Positions 57,054 through 64,000 of a stretch of 64,000 nt of DNA are shown here, piece after piece. Source of the DNA: Oleiharenicola sp. (GTDB taxonomy: Bacteria; Verrucomicrobiota; Verrucomicrobiia; Opitutales; Opitutaceae); contig JANYDW010000010.1 of assembly GCA_025363455.1 (NCBI GenBank), positions 1 to 64,000 on the forward strand. The letters run 5' to 3'. Within the stretch, counting starts at the first letter, position 1. Every line of letters begins with the position of its first letter. The translations under genes and the position numbers were made by a program. The notes under the pieces were generated by a model. The model did no database searches and had not been told where the DNA came from. It saw only the letters and a program-made list of their open reading frames with translations.

Positions 57054-57265
57054 TTAAAGCGTTCGCGGAGTTCCTTCTTGGCGGTGGCCCAATCAACCGG
57101 TTGCTCTTGCCCGGCCGCATAGCGCTGCTGCGTCTCGCGGAGGGCGTCGGCATGCCAGGCGGGTGATTCGAGTTTGTCCTCTTCGCGGCTCAGGGACTCC
57201 CAAAGGAGCTCCATGGCGTGGAGTTTTTCAGAGCGCGACATCTGCTGGATGGTCTGGAGTGTCAT
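57050..57265 (-). CDS. Addiction-module antitoxin
   Basis: The 71-aa product has the helical antitoxin pattern MTLQTIQQMSRSEKLHAMEL, LLWESLSREEDKLESP and AKKELRERFK. It precedes and overlaps the RelE/ParE toxin, the standard order. The ATG at 57265 is used; an upstream in-frame ATG would extend into non-conserved sequence toward prfC. Antitoxins of this type usually also repress their own promoter, which would lie in 57266-57371. Confidence 0.8.
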   Translation of the reverse strand: MTLQTIQQMSRSEKLHAMELLWESLSREEDKLESPAWHADALRETQQRYAAGQEQPVDWATAKKELRERFK

Positions 57266-57371
57266 GGCGATGATGGTTGTCGGCCCGCGACGAAAAGATG
57301 CGCGCCGAGGGGGAAAGGTCAACCGGGGAGTGGGTGATAGCTCACCGCGCTCATAGAGCGCCGCTTCAGAC

Positions 57372-59033
57372 TCAGCCCTTCGTCTGCTCCAGCGGGAGTT
57401 CGTGGAGCTTCAGTTCGGGGTTCTTCTCGGTGAAGTAGCGCGTGCTCCACTCGTTGGGGAAGAGAACGACGGGGTTCTCGAACTTGTCGGCGCCGAAGCT
57501 GACGCCGGTGGCGACGACCAGCTTGGTATGGTCGAAGGTGCCCTTGTTGGCGCTGACGGGCGTGCCGTCGGCGCGGGACAACCAGCGCAGGACCGTCCAG
57601 GGCGTGGGCGTCAGACGCGACTCGGCGCCGTATTCGCTCTGGAGGCGCCATTGGACGACCTCAAACTGCAGCGGGCCGACGGCGGCGAGGAGAGTGGCGC
57701 CGGAGGGGGCGCTGCGGGCGCTGAAGGACTGGACGACGCCTTCCTGCAACAGCTGCTCCAAGCCAGCGCGGTATTTCTTGGAGTCGCCGGTGTTGGGATT
57801 GGTGATGTAGGTGAAGACTTCCGACGGGAAGCGCGGGATTTCGTCGTAGATGATGCTACGGTCGGTCGTGAGCGTGTCGCCGATCCCGAACTCGCTGTGG
57901 CCGACGAGGCCGATGACGTCGCCCGGCCAGGCTTCGTCCACCGTCTCGCGCTCGCGGCCGAAGAGCTTGTGGGAGGAGGAGAGGCGGACGGATTTGCCCG
58001 TGCGCTGGTGGCTGACGACCATGTCGCGGTCGAACTTGCCGGAACACACGCGGAGAAAGGCAATGCGGTCGCGGTGCTTCGCGTCCATGTTGGCCTGGAT
58101 CTTGAAGATGAAGCCGGAGAACTTCGGGTCGGTGACGGGCACCTCGCGAGCGACGGTCGGCTGTGGCAGGCCGGGGACGGTGACGCTGACGGACTTGCGT
58201 GGAGCGGGCGGGACGGAGTCTTTCAGGAATCCGTTCAGGAGGAGCTCGATGCCGAAATTGTTCACGGCTGAGCCGAAGTAGACGGGCGTCTGCTGGCCGG
58301 CTTGGACGGCCTTGAGGTCGAAGGGGTGGCCGGCGCCGTCGAGCATGGCGAGCTGGTCCTTCACCTCGCCGTAGGTGTGGTCGTCGAGCTTGTTGCGAAC
58401 GGCCGGGTCGTCGAGGGAGGTGACGTTGACCGGGGCCTGGAATTTGCCGCCGGGGACGCGCTCGAAGAGGTGCACCTCTTTGGTGCGTCGGTCGAACACG
58501 CCTTTGAATGACGGACCATTGCCGAGGGGCCACACGACGGGCGATGATTGCAGGCCGAGGACGTTTTCCAATTCATCGAGCAAGTCGATCGGGCTGCGGG
58601 TAGGCCGGTCGCACTTGTTCATGAAAGTGAAGATCGGGACACCACGGCGGCGGCACACCTCGAAGAGCTTGCGGGTCTGCGTCTCGACGCCCTTGGCGGC
58701 GTCGATGACCATGAGGGCGGCATCCACAGCGGTGAGCACGCGATAGGTGTCCTCGGAGAAGTCCTTGTGGCCGGGGGTGTCGAGGAGGTTGACCGCGCAG
58801 CCAGCGAAATCGAATTGCAGGACGGTCGAGCTGATCGAGATGCCGCGCTGTTTCTCGAGTTCCATCCAGTCAGAGGCAGTGGCGCGCTGGTTCTTGCGGT
58901 CCTTGACGGCGCCGGCGAGGTGGATGGCGTTGCCGTAGAGCAGGAACTTCTCGGTCAGCGTCGTCTTGCCCGCATCGGGATGCGAGATGATCGCGAAAGT
59001 GCGACGGCGGGCGATTTCCTGGACGGGAGTCAT
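57372..59033 (-). CDS. prfC: Peptide chain release factor 3
   Basis: RF3 is a GTPase that recycles RF1 and RF2 after termination. The 553-aa product has the GTPase motifs HPDAGKTT (G1, 18-25), DTPGH (G3, about 85) and NKCD (G4, about 139), the translation-factor domain 2, and the C-terminal domain ending ...LKLHELPLEQTKG. It is slightly longer than the common ~530 aa. Its 3' end is duplicated in part at 56636. The 5' leader holds a heptamer array 2 bp before the start codon. Confidence 0.93.
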   Translation of the reverse strand: MTPVQEIARRRTFAIISHPDAGKTTLTEKFLLYGNAIHLAGAVKDRKNQRATASDWMELEKQRGISISSTVLQFDFAGCAVNLLDTPGHKDFSEDTYRVLTAVDAALMVIDAAKGVETQTRKLFEVCRRRGVPIFTFMNKCDRPTRSPIDLLDELENVLGLQSSPVVWPLGNGPSFKGVFDRRTKEVHLFERVPGGKFQAPVNVTSLDDPAVRNKLDDHTYGEVKDQLAMLDGAGHPFDLKAVQAGQQTPVYFGSAVNNFGIELLLNGFLKDSVPPAPRKSVSVTVPGLPQPTVAREVPVTDPKFSGFIFKIQANMDAKHRDRIAFLRVCSGKFDRDMVVSHQRTGKSVRLSSSHKLFGRERETVDEAWPGDVIGLVGHSEFGIGDTLTTDRSIIYDEIPRFPSEVFTYITNPNTGDSKKYRAGLEQLLQEGVVQSFSARSAPSGATLLAAVGPLQFEVVQWRLQSEYGAESRLTPTPWTVLRWLSRADGTPVSANKGTFDHTKLVVATGVSFGADKFENPVVLFPNEWSTRYFTEKNPELKLHELPLEQTKG

Positions 59034-59468
59034 ATCAGAGGAGAGAAAACAGAGGACTGAGGACGGAACGAGACAGAGAGGTGAGAGGGAGAGTTGGTCA
59101 GGAAACGGGGCGGGCGGGCGGGTGTGAAGCCTTTTCTAGGGCGATCATAGCAGATGCACTATTTCTGGGCATGGGACGACCTTGGTCGGTCCTCCTTCAC
59201 CAATGGACCGCGCAAGCGCGGCCCCTGCGGCAAACCAGCAGTCCAAGGAACGACCTTAAGCCTGCAGCGCTTGCGCCGTTGTTGGGGCATGAAGGATCCA
59301 GTCTTCAAAAAATTGAAGGACGACGCCGGTTTGATGCTGAGCGAGCTGTTTCTGGCGATCACGCATCGCCCGGCCCCGGGGAAATGGCGGGATTCCCGCG
59401 ACAATCCTCCAGCGCCTGAAATGGCCATGCTCAAACCCGTGTCGCCCCGGCAATATGGACTCTGGTAC
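59034..59468. other. Region between prfC and the IS without a supported gene
   Basis: This 435-bp stretch contains the heptamer array before prfC (59036-59091). A plus-strand frame at 59289 (MKDPVFKKLKDDAGLMLSEL...) runs into the IS left end at 59469; it could be a gene interrupted by the IS insertion, but I see no family match and its codon use is not decisive. No RNA gene or other repeat is recognised. Confidence 0.4.
59036..59091. repeat. Array of eight degenerate heptamers before prfC
   Basis: Units in 7-bp register: CAGAGGA, GAGAAAA, CAGAGGA, CTGAGGA, CGGAACG, AGACAGA, GAGGTGA, GAGGGAG. It begins 2 bp after the prfC start codon on the opposite side, so it is the leader of prfC. No inverse arm is found. 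Confidence 0.6.
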
Positions 59469-59477
59469 GAATGGCGC

Positions 59478-59816
59478 TTAGATAAGGCGCAAAACTTTCT
59501 TGGAGAGCGGACTGCGACGCTCTGGGTCCGGAAAACGTGTGCGCATGATCTGCCGGGAGAGGCGGCGCATTTCCAGCAGAAGTTTTTGGACCCGGCGATG
59601 CTCGGTGATGGCTTTTTCCAGCCAATCCGCCTGTTCCTCTGAGAGCGCGAGGCTGACGGTTTTCGCTTTCACCTTGGTTGACCAGGTGAAGCGATTGCCG
59701 GATTGGCCGGCCGGTCGGCGGTAGACGGAGCCGTGACTGAGGTAGCCGGTGCTGGCGAGTTCATGCCGCAGGGCAGCGTAACGGGCTTCCAGTGGGGCGA
59801 GACGGGGAGAAGGCAT
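59478..59816 (-). CDS. DUF6788-like protein carried by the IS
   Basis: The 112-aa product has LSHGSVYRRPAGQSGNRFTWSTKVKAKTVSLALSEEQADWL and TEHRRVQKLLLEMRRLSRQI, the pattern of DUF6788-type proteins found near or inside insertion sequences. It lies within the inverted repeats of the IS, on the strand opposite to the transposase, and its stop is in the left terminal repeat. It may be a passenger or an accessory gene; its function is not known. The family's Cys pairs (as in GNPRCRC) are absent here. Confidence 0.6.
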   Translation of the reverse strand: MPSPRLAPLEARYAALRHELASTGYLSHGSVYRRPAGQSGNRFTWSTKVKAKTVSLALSEEQADWLEKAITEHRRVQKLLLEMRRLSRQIMRTRFPDPERRSPLSKKVLRLI

Positions 59817-59856
59817 CGGTGCTTTATGGCCGGCAGAGGTTGCTTCGTCAAGCCAT

Positions 59857-59874
59857 GGCCGTATAACTACGGCC
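59857..59874. promoter_or_regulatory. Perfect hairpin just before the transposase start
   Basis: GGCCGTA and TACGGCC (59857-59863 and 59868-59874) pair around TAAC. The structure ends 1 bp before the ATG at 59876. It lies in the divergent gap between the DUF6788 and transposase genes and may limit translation of the transposase, as hairpins do in some insertion sequences; that role is inferred. Confidence 0.45.
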
Positions 59875-59875
59875 T

Positions 59876-61270
59876 ATGATGCCGTTCACACCGCATTTTC
59901 CGCAACTGCGCGCGCAGTGCGCCCCTTTGGGCACTCCTCTCCGGCGCGCGCAGTCCGCCACCACCTCACTCGGCGGCCTGGCCGCGCTATTCGGCGGTTA
60001 TTTTCCCGGCCTCCTGGTCCCGGCCCGCACGGGAGCGGGCAGTCGTCAGCGCGACCTGCCCCGCGTCACGGTGTTCTGGGCGTTCCTCGGCCAGGTGTTC
60101 TTGCGCGGGGCCAGCTGCCGGTGGGCGTTGGCGCGGGTGCAGGCCGACGCCGTCGGCCGGGGCCGCCGGCCCCCCGGCGATGCCACCGGGGCGTATTGTC
60201 AGGCCCGCTCCGCCCTGCCGCTGGCCTGGCTGCAGGCGTTGTTCGCGGCTTTGAGCGGGTGGTTCGAGCGGCGGACCACCGGTCAGTGGCATGGCCGCAC
60301 CGTGCGCCTCGTCGATGCCACGGGGTTCTCCATGCCGGATACGGCGCGCAATCGCCGCGTCTGGCCGTATGCAGCCGGGCAAAAACCTGGCTGCGGGTTT
60401 CCCACGGGCAAGCTCGTCGGCCTGTTCTGCCTGCATACCGGCCGGATGCTGGCGTTTGCCCAAGGTGCCTGGAAGGCGCACGATCTGTCGCTGGCCCGCC
60501 TGCTGTTGCGCCACTTGCGGGCCGGCGAAGTGCTGGTCGCTGACCGCGCGTATTGCGGCTGGCTTTTTCTGGTCCAGCTGCGGGACCAGAAGATCGATTT
60601 TGTGATCCGGCTGCACCAAGCCCGGCTCGTGCGTCCGGGCCGGGCCCGCTCGTGGCGGGAAGACTGGAAAAAACCGCAGCGTCCGCGCGGGCAGCCGCGC
60701 CGTTCGTGGCGCAAACAACCGGAGGCGCTGGCCGTCCGCTTGGTGCGCTTCCGGGTGGAAGTGCGCGGCTTCCGCACCCGCGAGGTAATCGTGGTCACCT
60801 CGTTGCTCGACGAGAAGGCGTTCCCCGACTCCGCGATCGCCGAACTCTACGGCCTGCGCTGGCAGATCGAGCTGCACTACCGCCAGATCAAGACCAACCT
60901 CGCGCTCGATGTCCTGCGCGGCCTCTCGCCCCAAATGATCGAACGCGAACTGTGGATGCACGCCCTCGCCTATAATCTGGTGCGGGCGCTACTGCTGGAG
61001 ACGGCACGGGCGCATGCCGTCCCGCTCGAGCGGCTCAGCTTCAAGGGCGCGCTCGATGCCCTGCAGGCCTGGGCCGAGCGGGCGTTCGGCTCCCGCCGCC
61101 ATCGCCGCCATGCTCGGTCTGCCTTGCTCTCCCGCCTCGCCAACGATCAGGTCCCTTGGCGTCCCGGCCGCCATGAACCTCGGGCGCGGAAGCGGCGCAC
61201 CAAAGATTATCAGCTCCTCAGCCGTCCCCGCCACCGCATGCGTGTTTCCGCTTCCCGCCGACTACGATGA
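59876..61270 (+). CDS. IS4-family transposase
   Basis: DDE transposase of 464 aa. The catalytic residues are seen in RLVDATGFSMPD (Asp about 147), LVADRAYCGW (Asp about 223) and YGLRWQIELHYRQIK (Glu about 332), the last being the YREK signature of IS4. The region after 400 is Arg-rich. The frame is intact. Start at 59876 (ATG ATG, either possible). It is the main gene of the IS with ends at 59469 and 61313, and the araF-like gene begins 66 bp after its stop. Confidence 0.9.
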   Translation: MMPFTPHFPQLRAQCAPLGTPLRRAQSATTSLGGLAALFGGYFPGLLVPARTGAGSRQRDLPRVTVFWAFLGQVFLRGASCRWALARVQADAVGRGRRPPGDATGAYCQARSALPLAWLQALFAALSGWFERRTTGQWHGRTVRLVDATGFSMPDTARNRRVWPYAAGQKPGCGFPTGKLVGLFCLHTGRMLAFAQGAWKAHDLSLARLLLRHLRAGEVLVADRAYCGWLFLVQLRDQKIDFVIRLHQARLVRPGRARSWREDWKKPQRPRGQPRRSWRKQPEALAVRLVRFRVEVRGFRTREVIVVTSLLDEKAFPDSAIAELYGLRWQIELHYRQIKTNLALDVLRGLSPQMIERELWMHALAYNLVRALLLETARAHAVPLERLSFKGALDALQAWAERAFGSRRHRRHARSALLSRLANDQVPWRPGRHEPRARKRRTKDYQLLSRPRHRMRVSASRRLR

Positions 61271-61335
61271 AATCGAAGACCTGCTTCACTCGACGGTTAT
61301 CTAAGCGCCATTCAGACCTGACACTTTCTCTCCCC

Positions 61336-62352
61336 ATGAAAATCCCCGCTCTCTTCGTGCTCCTTTTGGCCGGCCTCGGTCTCCTGTCCGCCTGTAGCAA
61401 GCCCGCTGCGACGTCCGCCGCTACTTCCGCCGCCCCGGCGGCCGTCAAGATCGGCTATCTCGTGAAACAGCCCGAAGAGCCCTGGTTCCAGTATGAGTGG
61501 AAGGGCGCGGACGCCGCCGCGAAGAAATACGGCCACGAGCTCGTCAAGCTCGGCGTACAGGACGGAGAAAAAGTCATGACAGCCATCGACAGCTTGGTGG
61601 CCGGCGGAGCGCAGGGCTTCGTGATCTGTACGCCTGATGTCCGCCTCGGACCGGCCATCGCGGCCCGCGCCAAGCTCACGGGCCTCAAACTCATCACGGT
61701 GGACGACCGCTTTGTCTCGGCTGATGGCAGCTTCATGACCGACATACCTTACCTCGGCATGTCCGCCTCGAAGATTGGCGCTGCGCAAGGCTCGGCCCTC
61801 TATGCCGAGTTTCAGAAACGGGCCTGGCCCGTCGCCGAGACCGCCGTGTGCGCCGTCACCTTTGAGGAACTCGACACCGCGCGCGAACGTACTGACGGTT
61901 CGATCGCCGCGCTCAAGTCCGCCGGGTTTCCGGCGGACCGGATTTTCAAGGCCCCGCAGAAGACCACCGACGTGCCCGGCAGCTTCGATGCAGCGGGCAT
62001 TTTGCTCACCCAGCATCCCGGGGTGAAACACTGGCTGGTCCTCGGCATGAACGACACCGCCGTGCTCGGCGCGGTCCGCGCCACCGAAGGGCGGGGCTTT
62101 GCCGCCGAGAATGTTATCGGCATCGGCATCAATGGCACCGATTGCATCGACGAATTGCGCAAAGCCAAGCCGACTGGCTTCCATGGCTCCATGCTCGTCT
62201 CCGCCCCGTCCGAGGGCTTCAACACCTCTGAGATGCTCTACCACTGGATCAAGGACGGGACGGCCCCCGCGCTCGACACGCGCACGACCGGCATCCTCAT
62301 CACCCGAGAGAATTTCGAGGCAGTGCTGCGGAAGGAAGGGATCATCGAGTAA
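61336..62352 (+). CDS. Arabinose-binding-type (AraF-like) ABC transporter lipoprotein
   Basis: The 338-aa product has a signal peptide with lipobox LLSAC (Cys about 20). The mature part is a sugar-binding periplasmic protein of Peripla_BP type: VKIGYLVKQPEEPWFQYEWKG (about 36-56), GAQGFVICTPDVRLGP, KLITVDDRF and VIGIGINGTDC. The pattern is that of the L-arabinose-binding AraF. A LacI-family regulator end lies 1.5 kb away, but no ABC ATPase or permease genes are in the window. The IS right end is only 22 bp before the start codon, so upstream sequence may be displaced. Confidence 0.8.
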   Translation: MKIPALFVLLLAGLGLLSACSKPAATSAATSAAPAAVKIGYLVKQPEEPWFQYEWKGADAAAKKYGHELVKLGVQDGEKVMTAIDSLVAGGAQGFVICTPDVRLGPAIAARAKLTGLKLITVDDRFVSADGSFMTDIPYLGMSASKIGAAQGSALYAEFQKRAWPVAETAVCAVTFEELDTARERTDGSIAALKSAGFPADRIFKAPQKTTDVPGSFDAAGILLTQHPGVKHWLVLGMNDTAVLGAVRATEGRGFAAENVIGIGINGTDCIDELRKAKPTGFHGSMLVSAPSEGFNTSEMLYHWIKDGTAPALDTRTTGILITRENFEAVLRKEGIIE

Positions 62353-62385
62353 GTCCGGTCTTTGACCGGTCGCCATGGCTTCGAA

Positions 62386-62455
62386 GGTGGAGCGCGGCCT
62401 CCGGACGCGCTGAATTACGTTCGTGGAAAAACCTGTCCAGAGGCCAGGTTCCACC
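62386..62455. repeat. REPIN-type paired hairpin, GCCTCYGGA-loop family, copy 5
   Basis: The left arm is GGTGGAGCGCG-GCCTCCGGA-CGCGC. The right arm, read in reverse, is GGTGGAACCTG-GCCTCTGGA-CAGGTT. It lies between the convergent araF-like and Y-family polymerase genes. Confidence 0.75.
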
Positions 62456-62478
62456 TCGTCCAGCCACCCATCTCGCCC

Positions 62479-63774
62479 TCACCACGCCTCCGGCTCCGGC
62501 GCCGGTGGTTTCTTTTTCTTCAGCCGGCCCTCGTAGCTGCGGTCGATCTCCTCGATCTCGGGTTCCGGGATGCGGGTGAACGCGATGCGCATCGGCGCGT
62601 CCGCCGTCGCGCCGTGCGCACTGCCGAGGTAAACGGTATTCTTCCCGAGGACTTTGTTGAGGTGGTCCACGGCTTGGAAAAGTTTGCCGCGCGTCTGCTC
62701 GGTCTGTTCCTCGAACAGGTCGGGCGTGTGCAACTTCAGGTCGATCAACCCGGTGAGATGCACGCCGATACGCAGCGGTTTACGTCGCGAGAATTTCTCC
62801 GGCCGCCGGCCCCAGACCTCGTTGAGGGCATGCGTGAGCCGCAGCGAATCCTGCGTTTCCGTCAGCCGGATTTCCTCCGACCAGTACGTGTCGTCGGCGT
62901 AGTCCACCGACGCGCTCAGGGCCGAAGCGTAGAGTTGCGAGTGGCGCAGGCGCATCGCCGCCTTCTGCAGCAGGCGGTGCAGCACGGCGAGCGCGTCGGA
63001 GTGGTTGCGTTTCGCCGGCGGGAGCACGTGGCCATGGCCGATGCTCTGGCCGGTCTTCTGCTCGAAGTAGGGAAGATCCTCGCCGTGCAACAGGCGCCAG
63101 ATCTGTTCGCCGCGCACCCCGCCCCAGATGCCGCGGAACTCCGCCATCGTGGCGGCGTAGAGCTGGGCCATCGTCGTGATGCCGTGCTCCTCGAGGCGAC
63201 GTTGGATGTTGGGGCCGATGCCAGCGATGTCGCCAGGTTTAAGGTGCAACAGCTTCGCCGGAATGTCGTCGTCATCGAGGATGACGAGGCCGTCGGGCTT
63301 TTGCATATCGGAGGCGACCTTCGCCAGCAGCCAGGTGGGTGCGATGCCGATGGAGCTGCGGAGGAGCGGACCGACCTCGCGGGTGATTTTCGCCTTGATC
63401 TGTTTCGCCAGTTTTTCCGCGGCGCCGCGGTCCACCATGGCGTGCAGCTTGCACGTCACCTCGTCGATGGACTGCACCTCCATTTCGGGCACGAGCGCGG
63501 CAATCGTCTCCTTCAGCCGTCGGTGATAGGCGATGTAAGTCTCGGGCCGCGCCTCGACAATGACGATGCCCGGACATAGGCGACGCGCGTCGGACACGCG
63601 GGCATTGCGCGTCAGGCCCAGTGCTTTGGCCTCGATGCTCAGCGCGACACAGCCGGTGGTCTCCGCCATCACCGGCACGATGCCGACCGGTTTGCCGCGC
63701 AACTCCGGCCGCTCCTGCTGCTCCACCGAGGCGAAGAAGGAGTTGAAATCGATCGTGAGGTAACGCAACGGCAC
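62479..63774 (-). CDS. Y-family DNA polymerase (DinB/UmuC-like)
   Basis: Translesion DNA polymerase. The 431-aa product has the first metal Asp in LTIDFNSFFASVEQ (D9), GCVALSIEAKALGLTRN (about 41-57), the SIDEV acidic motif (about 105-108), IAPTWLLAKVASDMQKPDGL (about 148-167), LKPGDIAGIGPNIQRRLEEHGI (about 179-200, HhH) and a little-finger domain with NVDYADD-like ASVDYADDTYW (about 287). The C-terminal ~90 residues are an added region not in the usual DinB. No damage-response operator is recognised. Confidence 0.88.
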   Translation of the reverse strand: MPLRYLTIDFNSFFASVEQQERPELRGKPVGIVPVMAETTGCVALSIEAKALGLTRNARVSDARRLCPGIVIVEARPETYIAYHRRLKETIAALVPEMEVQSIDEVTCKLHAMVDRGAAEKLAKQIKAKITREVGPLLRSSIGIAPTWLLAKVASDMQKPDGLVILDDDDIPAKLLHLKPGDIAGIGPNIQRRLEEHGITTMAQLYAATMAEFRGIWGGVRGEQIWRLLHGEDLPYFEQKTGQSIGHGHVLPPAKRNHSDALAVLHRLLQKAAMRLRHSQLYASALSASVDYADDTYWSEEIRLTETQDSLRLTHALNEVWGRRPEKFSRRKPLRIGVHLTGLIDLKLHTPDLFEEQTEQTRGKLFQAVDHLNKVLGKNTVYLGSAHGATADAPMRIAFTRIPEPEIEEIDRSYEGRLKKKKPPAPEPEAW

Positions 63775-63856
63775 GAGGCCAATTTTCGCAACTCTGTCCC
63801 GGTGTCAAAGGTCCCGACGGATAACCTCGGGCCGGCCGGCTAAAGATCGGGCTCCA

Positions 63857-64000
63857 CTATACCGTCGTGGTTGGCCGTGGGGGTGCGATGGTGGTGCCTT
63901 CCACCAGGTTGGTTTCCACCAGGATTTTCCGTCGGGGTGAGGTGGGGTGAAGGATGCGACTGAGCAACCGGCTGATGGCGGAAGCACCAATGTCGCCATG
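63857..64000 (-). CDS. C-terminal end of a LacI/GalR-family regulator (partial)
   Basis: The minus-strand frame reads HGDIGASAISRLLSRILHPTS, then PRRKILVETNLVEGTTIAPPRP and stops at 63857. This matches the C-terminal end of LacI-family repressors (DxG..A...LL..I....P.R.LVET.LV...T). 47 residues are visible; the gene continues beyond the window. An arabinose-type binding protein gene lies nearby, which fits a sugar-responsive regulator. Confidence 0.7.
   Translation of the reverse strand, partial: HGDIGASAISRLLSRILHPTSPRRKILVETNLVEGTTIAPPRPTTTV

Larger units (their letters stand above)
59469..61313. mobile_element. IS4-type insertion sequence with 17-bp perfect terminal inverted repeats
   Basis: The left end is GAATGGCGCTTAGATAA (59469-59485) and the right end is its exact inverse TTATCTAAGCGCCATTC (61297-61313). 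Between them lie a DUF6788-like gene (minus) and an IS4-family transposase gene (plus). The length is 1845 bp. The left repeat also carries the stop codon of the DUF6788 gene. The bases outside the two ends do not match each other, so no target-site duplication is visible. The perfect 17-bp match supports a young or still-movable element. Confidence 0.8.

Noticed and set aside
59154-59642. Plus-strand ORF across the IS left end
   Set aside because: Its second half is the mirror of the DUF6788 gene and crosses the terminal inverted repeat; at most its first part is a broken gene.

Overview
The window is GC-rich chromosomal DNA. It most resembles a Verrucomicrobiota genome of the Opitutaceae type. 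This is inferred from the gene content, the clustering of ileS, a DksA-like gene and lspA, the Gly-rich C-terminal sorting tails paired with a rhombosortase, and the many repeats between genes. Most of it is a housekeeping backbone with short, repeat-rich intergenic gaps and a few small accessory pockets.

Layout. 1-4.5 kb: the tail of a possible transposase, then tatA, rpoD and dnaG, all on the minus strand. 4.8-8.9 kb: a secreted DUF362 protein, two bacterial PH-domain membrane proteins and a lipoprotein. 8.9-15.3 kb: hemW, a secreted M23 peptidase, a small DUF1801/YdeI cluster, purA and an inositol-monophosphatase-like gene. 15.4-20.5 kb: two tandem pairs, each a secreted ~206-aa protein overlapping a matrixin-type metalloprotease with a Gly-run/TM/Arg tail; a rhombosortase, the predicted processing enzyme, lies between the pairs. 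20.6-28.5 kb: guaB, menC-menE, polX, gmd and a sugar-nucleotide epimerase. 28.6-30.5 kb: an accessory pocket with two lipoproteins, a decayed HicB-like gene and a small unknown gene. 30.5-39.8 kb: tyrS, a peroxiredoxin, acnA, a STAS/PP2C signalling pair, trpB and yicC. 39.8-48 kb: minus-strand ileS - dksA-like - lspA, then hemF - hemE - hemG. 48-56 kb: a His/Asp/Arg-rich lipoprotein, a VF530-type protein, GNAT, an alpha/beta hydrolase, pyruvate carboxylase, two methyltransferase-like genes and a secreted protein. 56.2-59 kb: an orphan antitoxin and a toxin-antitoxin pair sitting between a detached copy of the prfC 3' end and the intact prfC. 59.5-61.3 kb: an IS4-type insertion sequence with 17-bp perfect terminal inverted repeats. 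61.3-64 kb: an arabinose-binding-type lipoprotein, a Y-family DNA polymerase and the end of a LacI-family regulator.

How genes work together. Late heme synthesis is represented by oxygen-dependent hemF, hemE and a HemY-type hemG in one run, which suggests an aerobe; hemW is elsewhere. menC and menE indicate menaquinone synthesis. pyc and acnA serve central carbon metabolism. The rhombosortase with its two flanking substrates is a self-contained export and surface-processing module.

The most striking non-gene structure is repetitive. (1) Paired inverted hairpins of REPIN type keep their ends or loops while their stems change in a compensatory way. (2) Pairs of inverted arrays of 7-, 8- or 9-bp degenerate words occur, each locus with its own word. 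Both kinds extend into genes: they form parts of the ends of lspA, menE, hemF and one metalloprotease, the signal-peptide region of the M23 peptidase, and an internal segment of menC.
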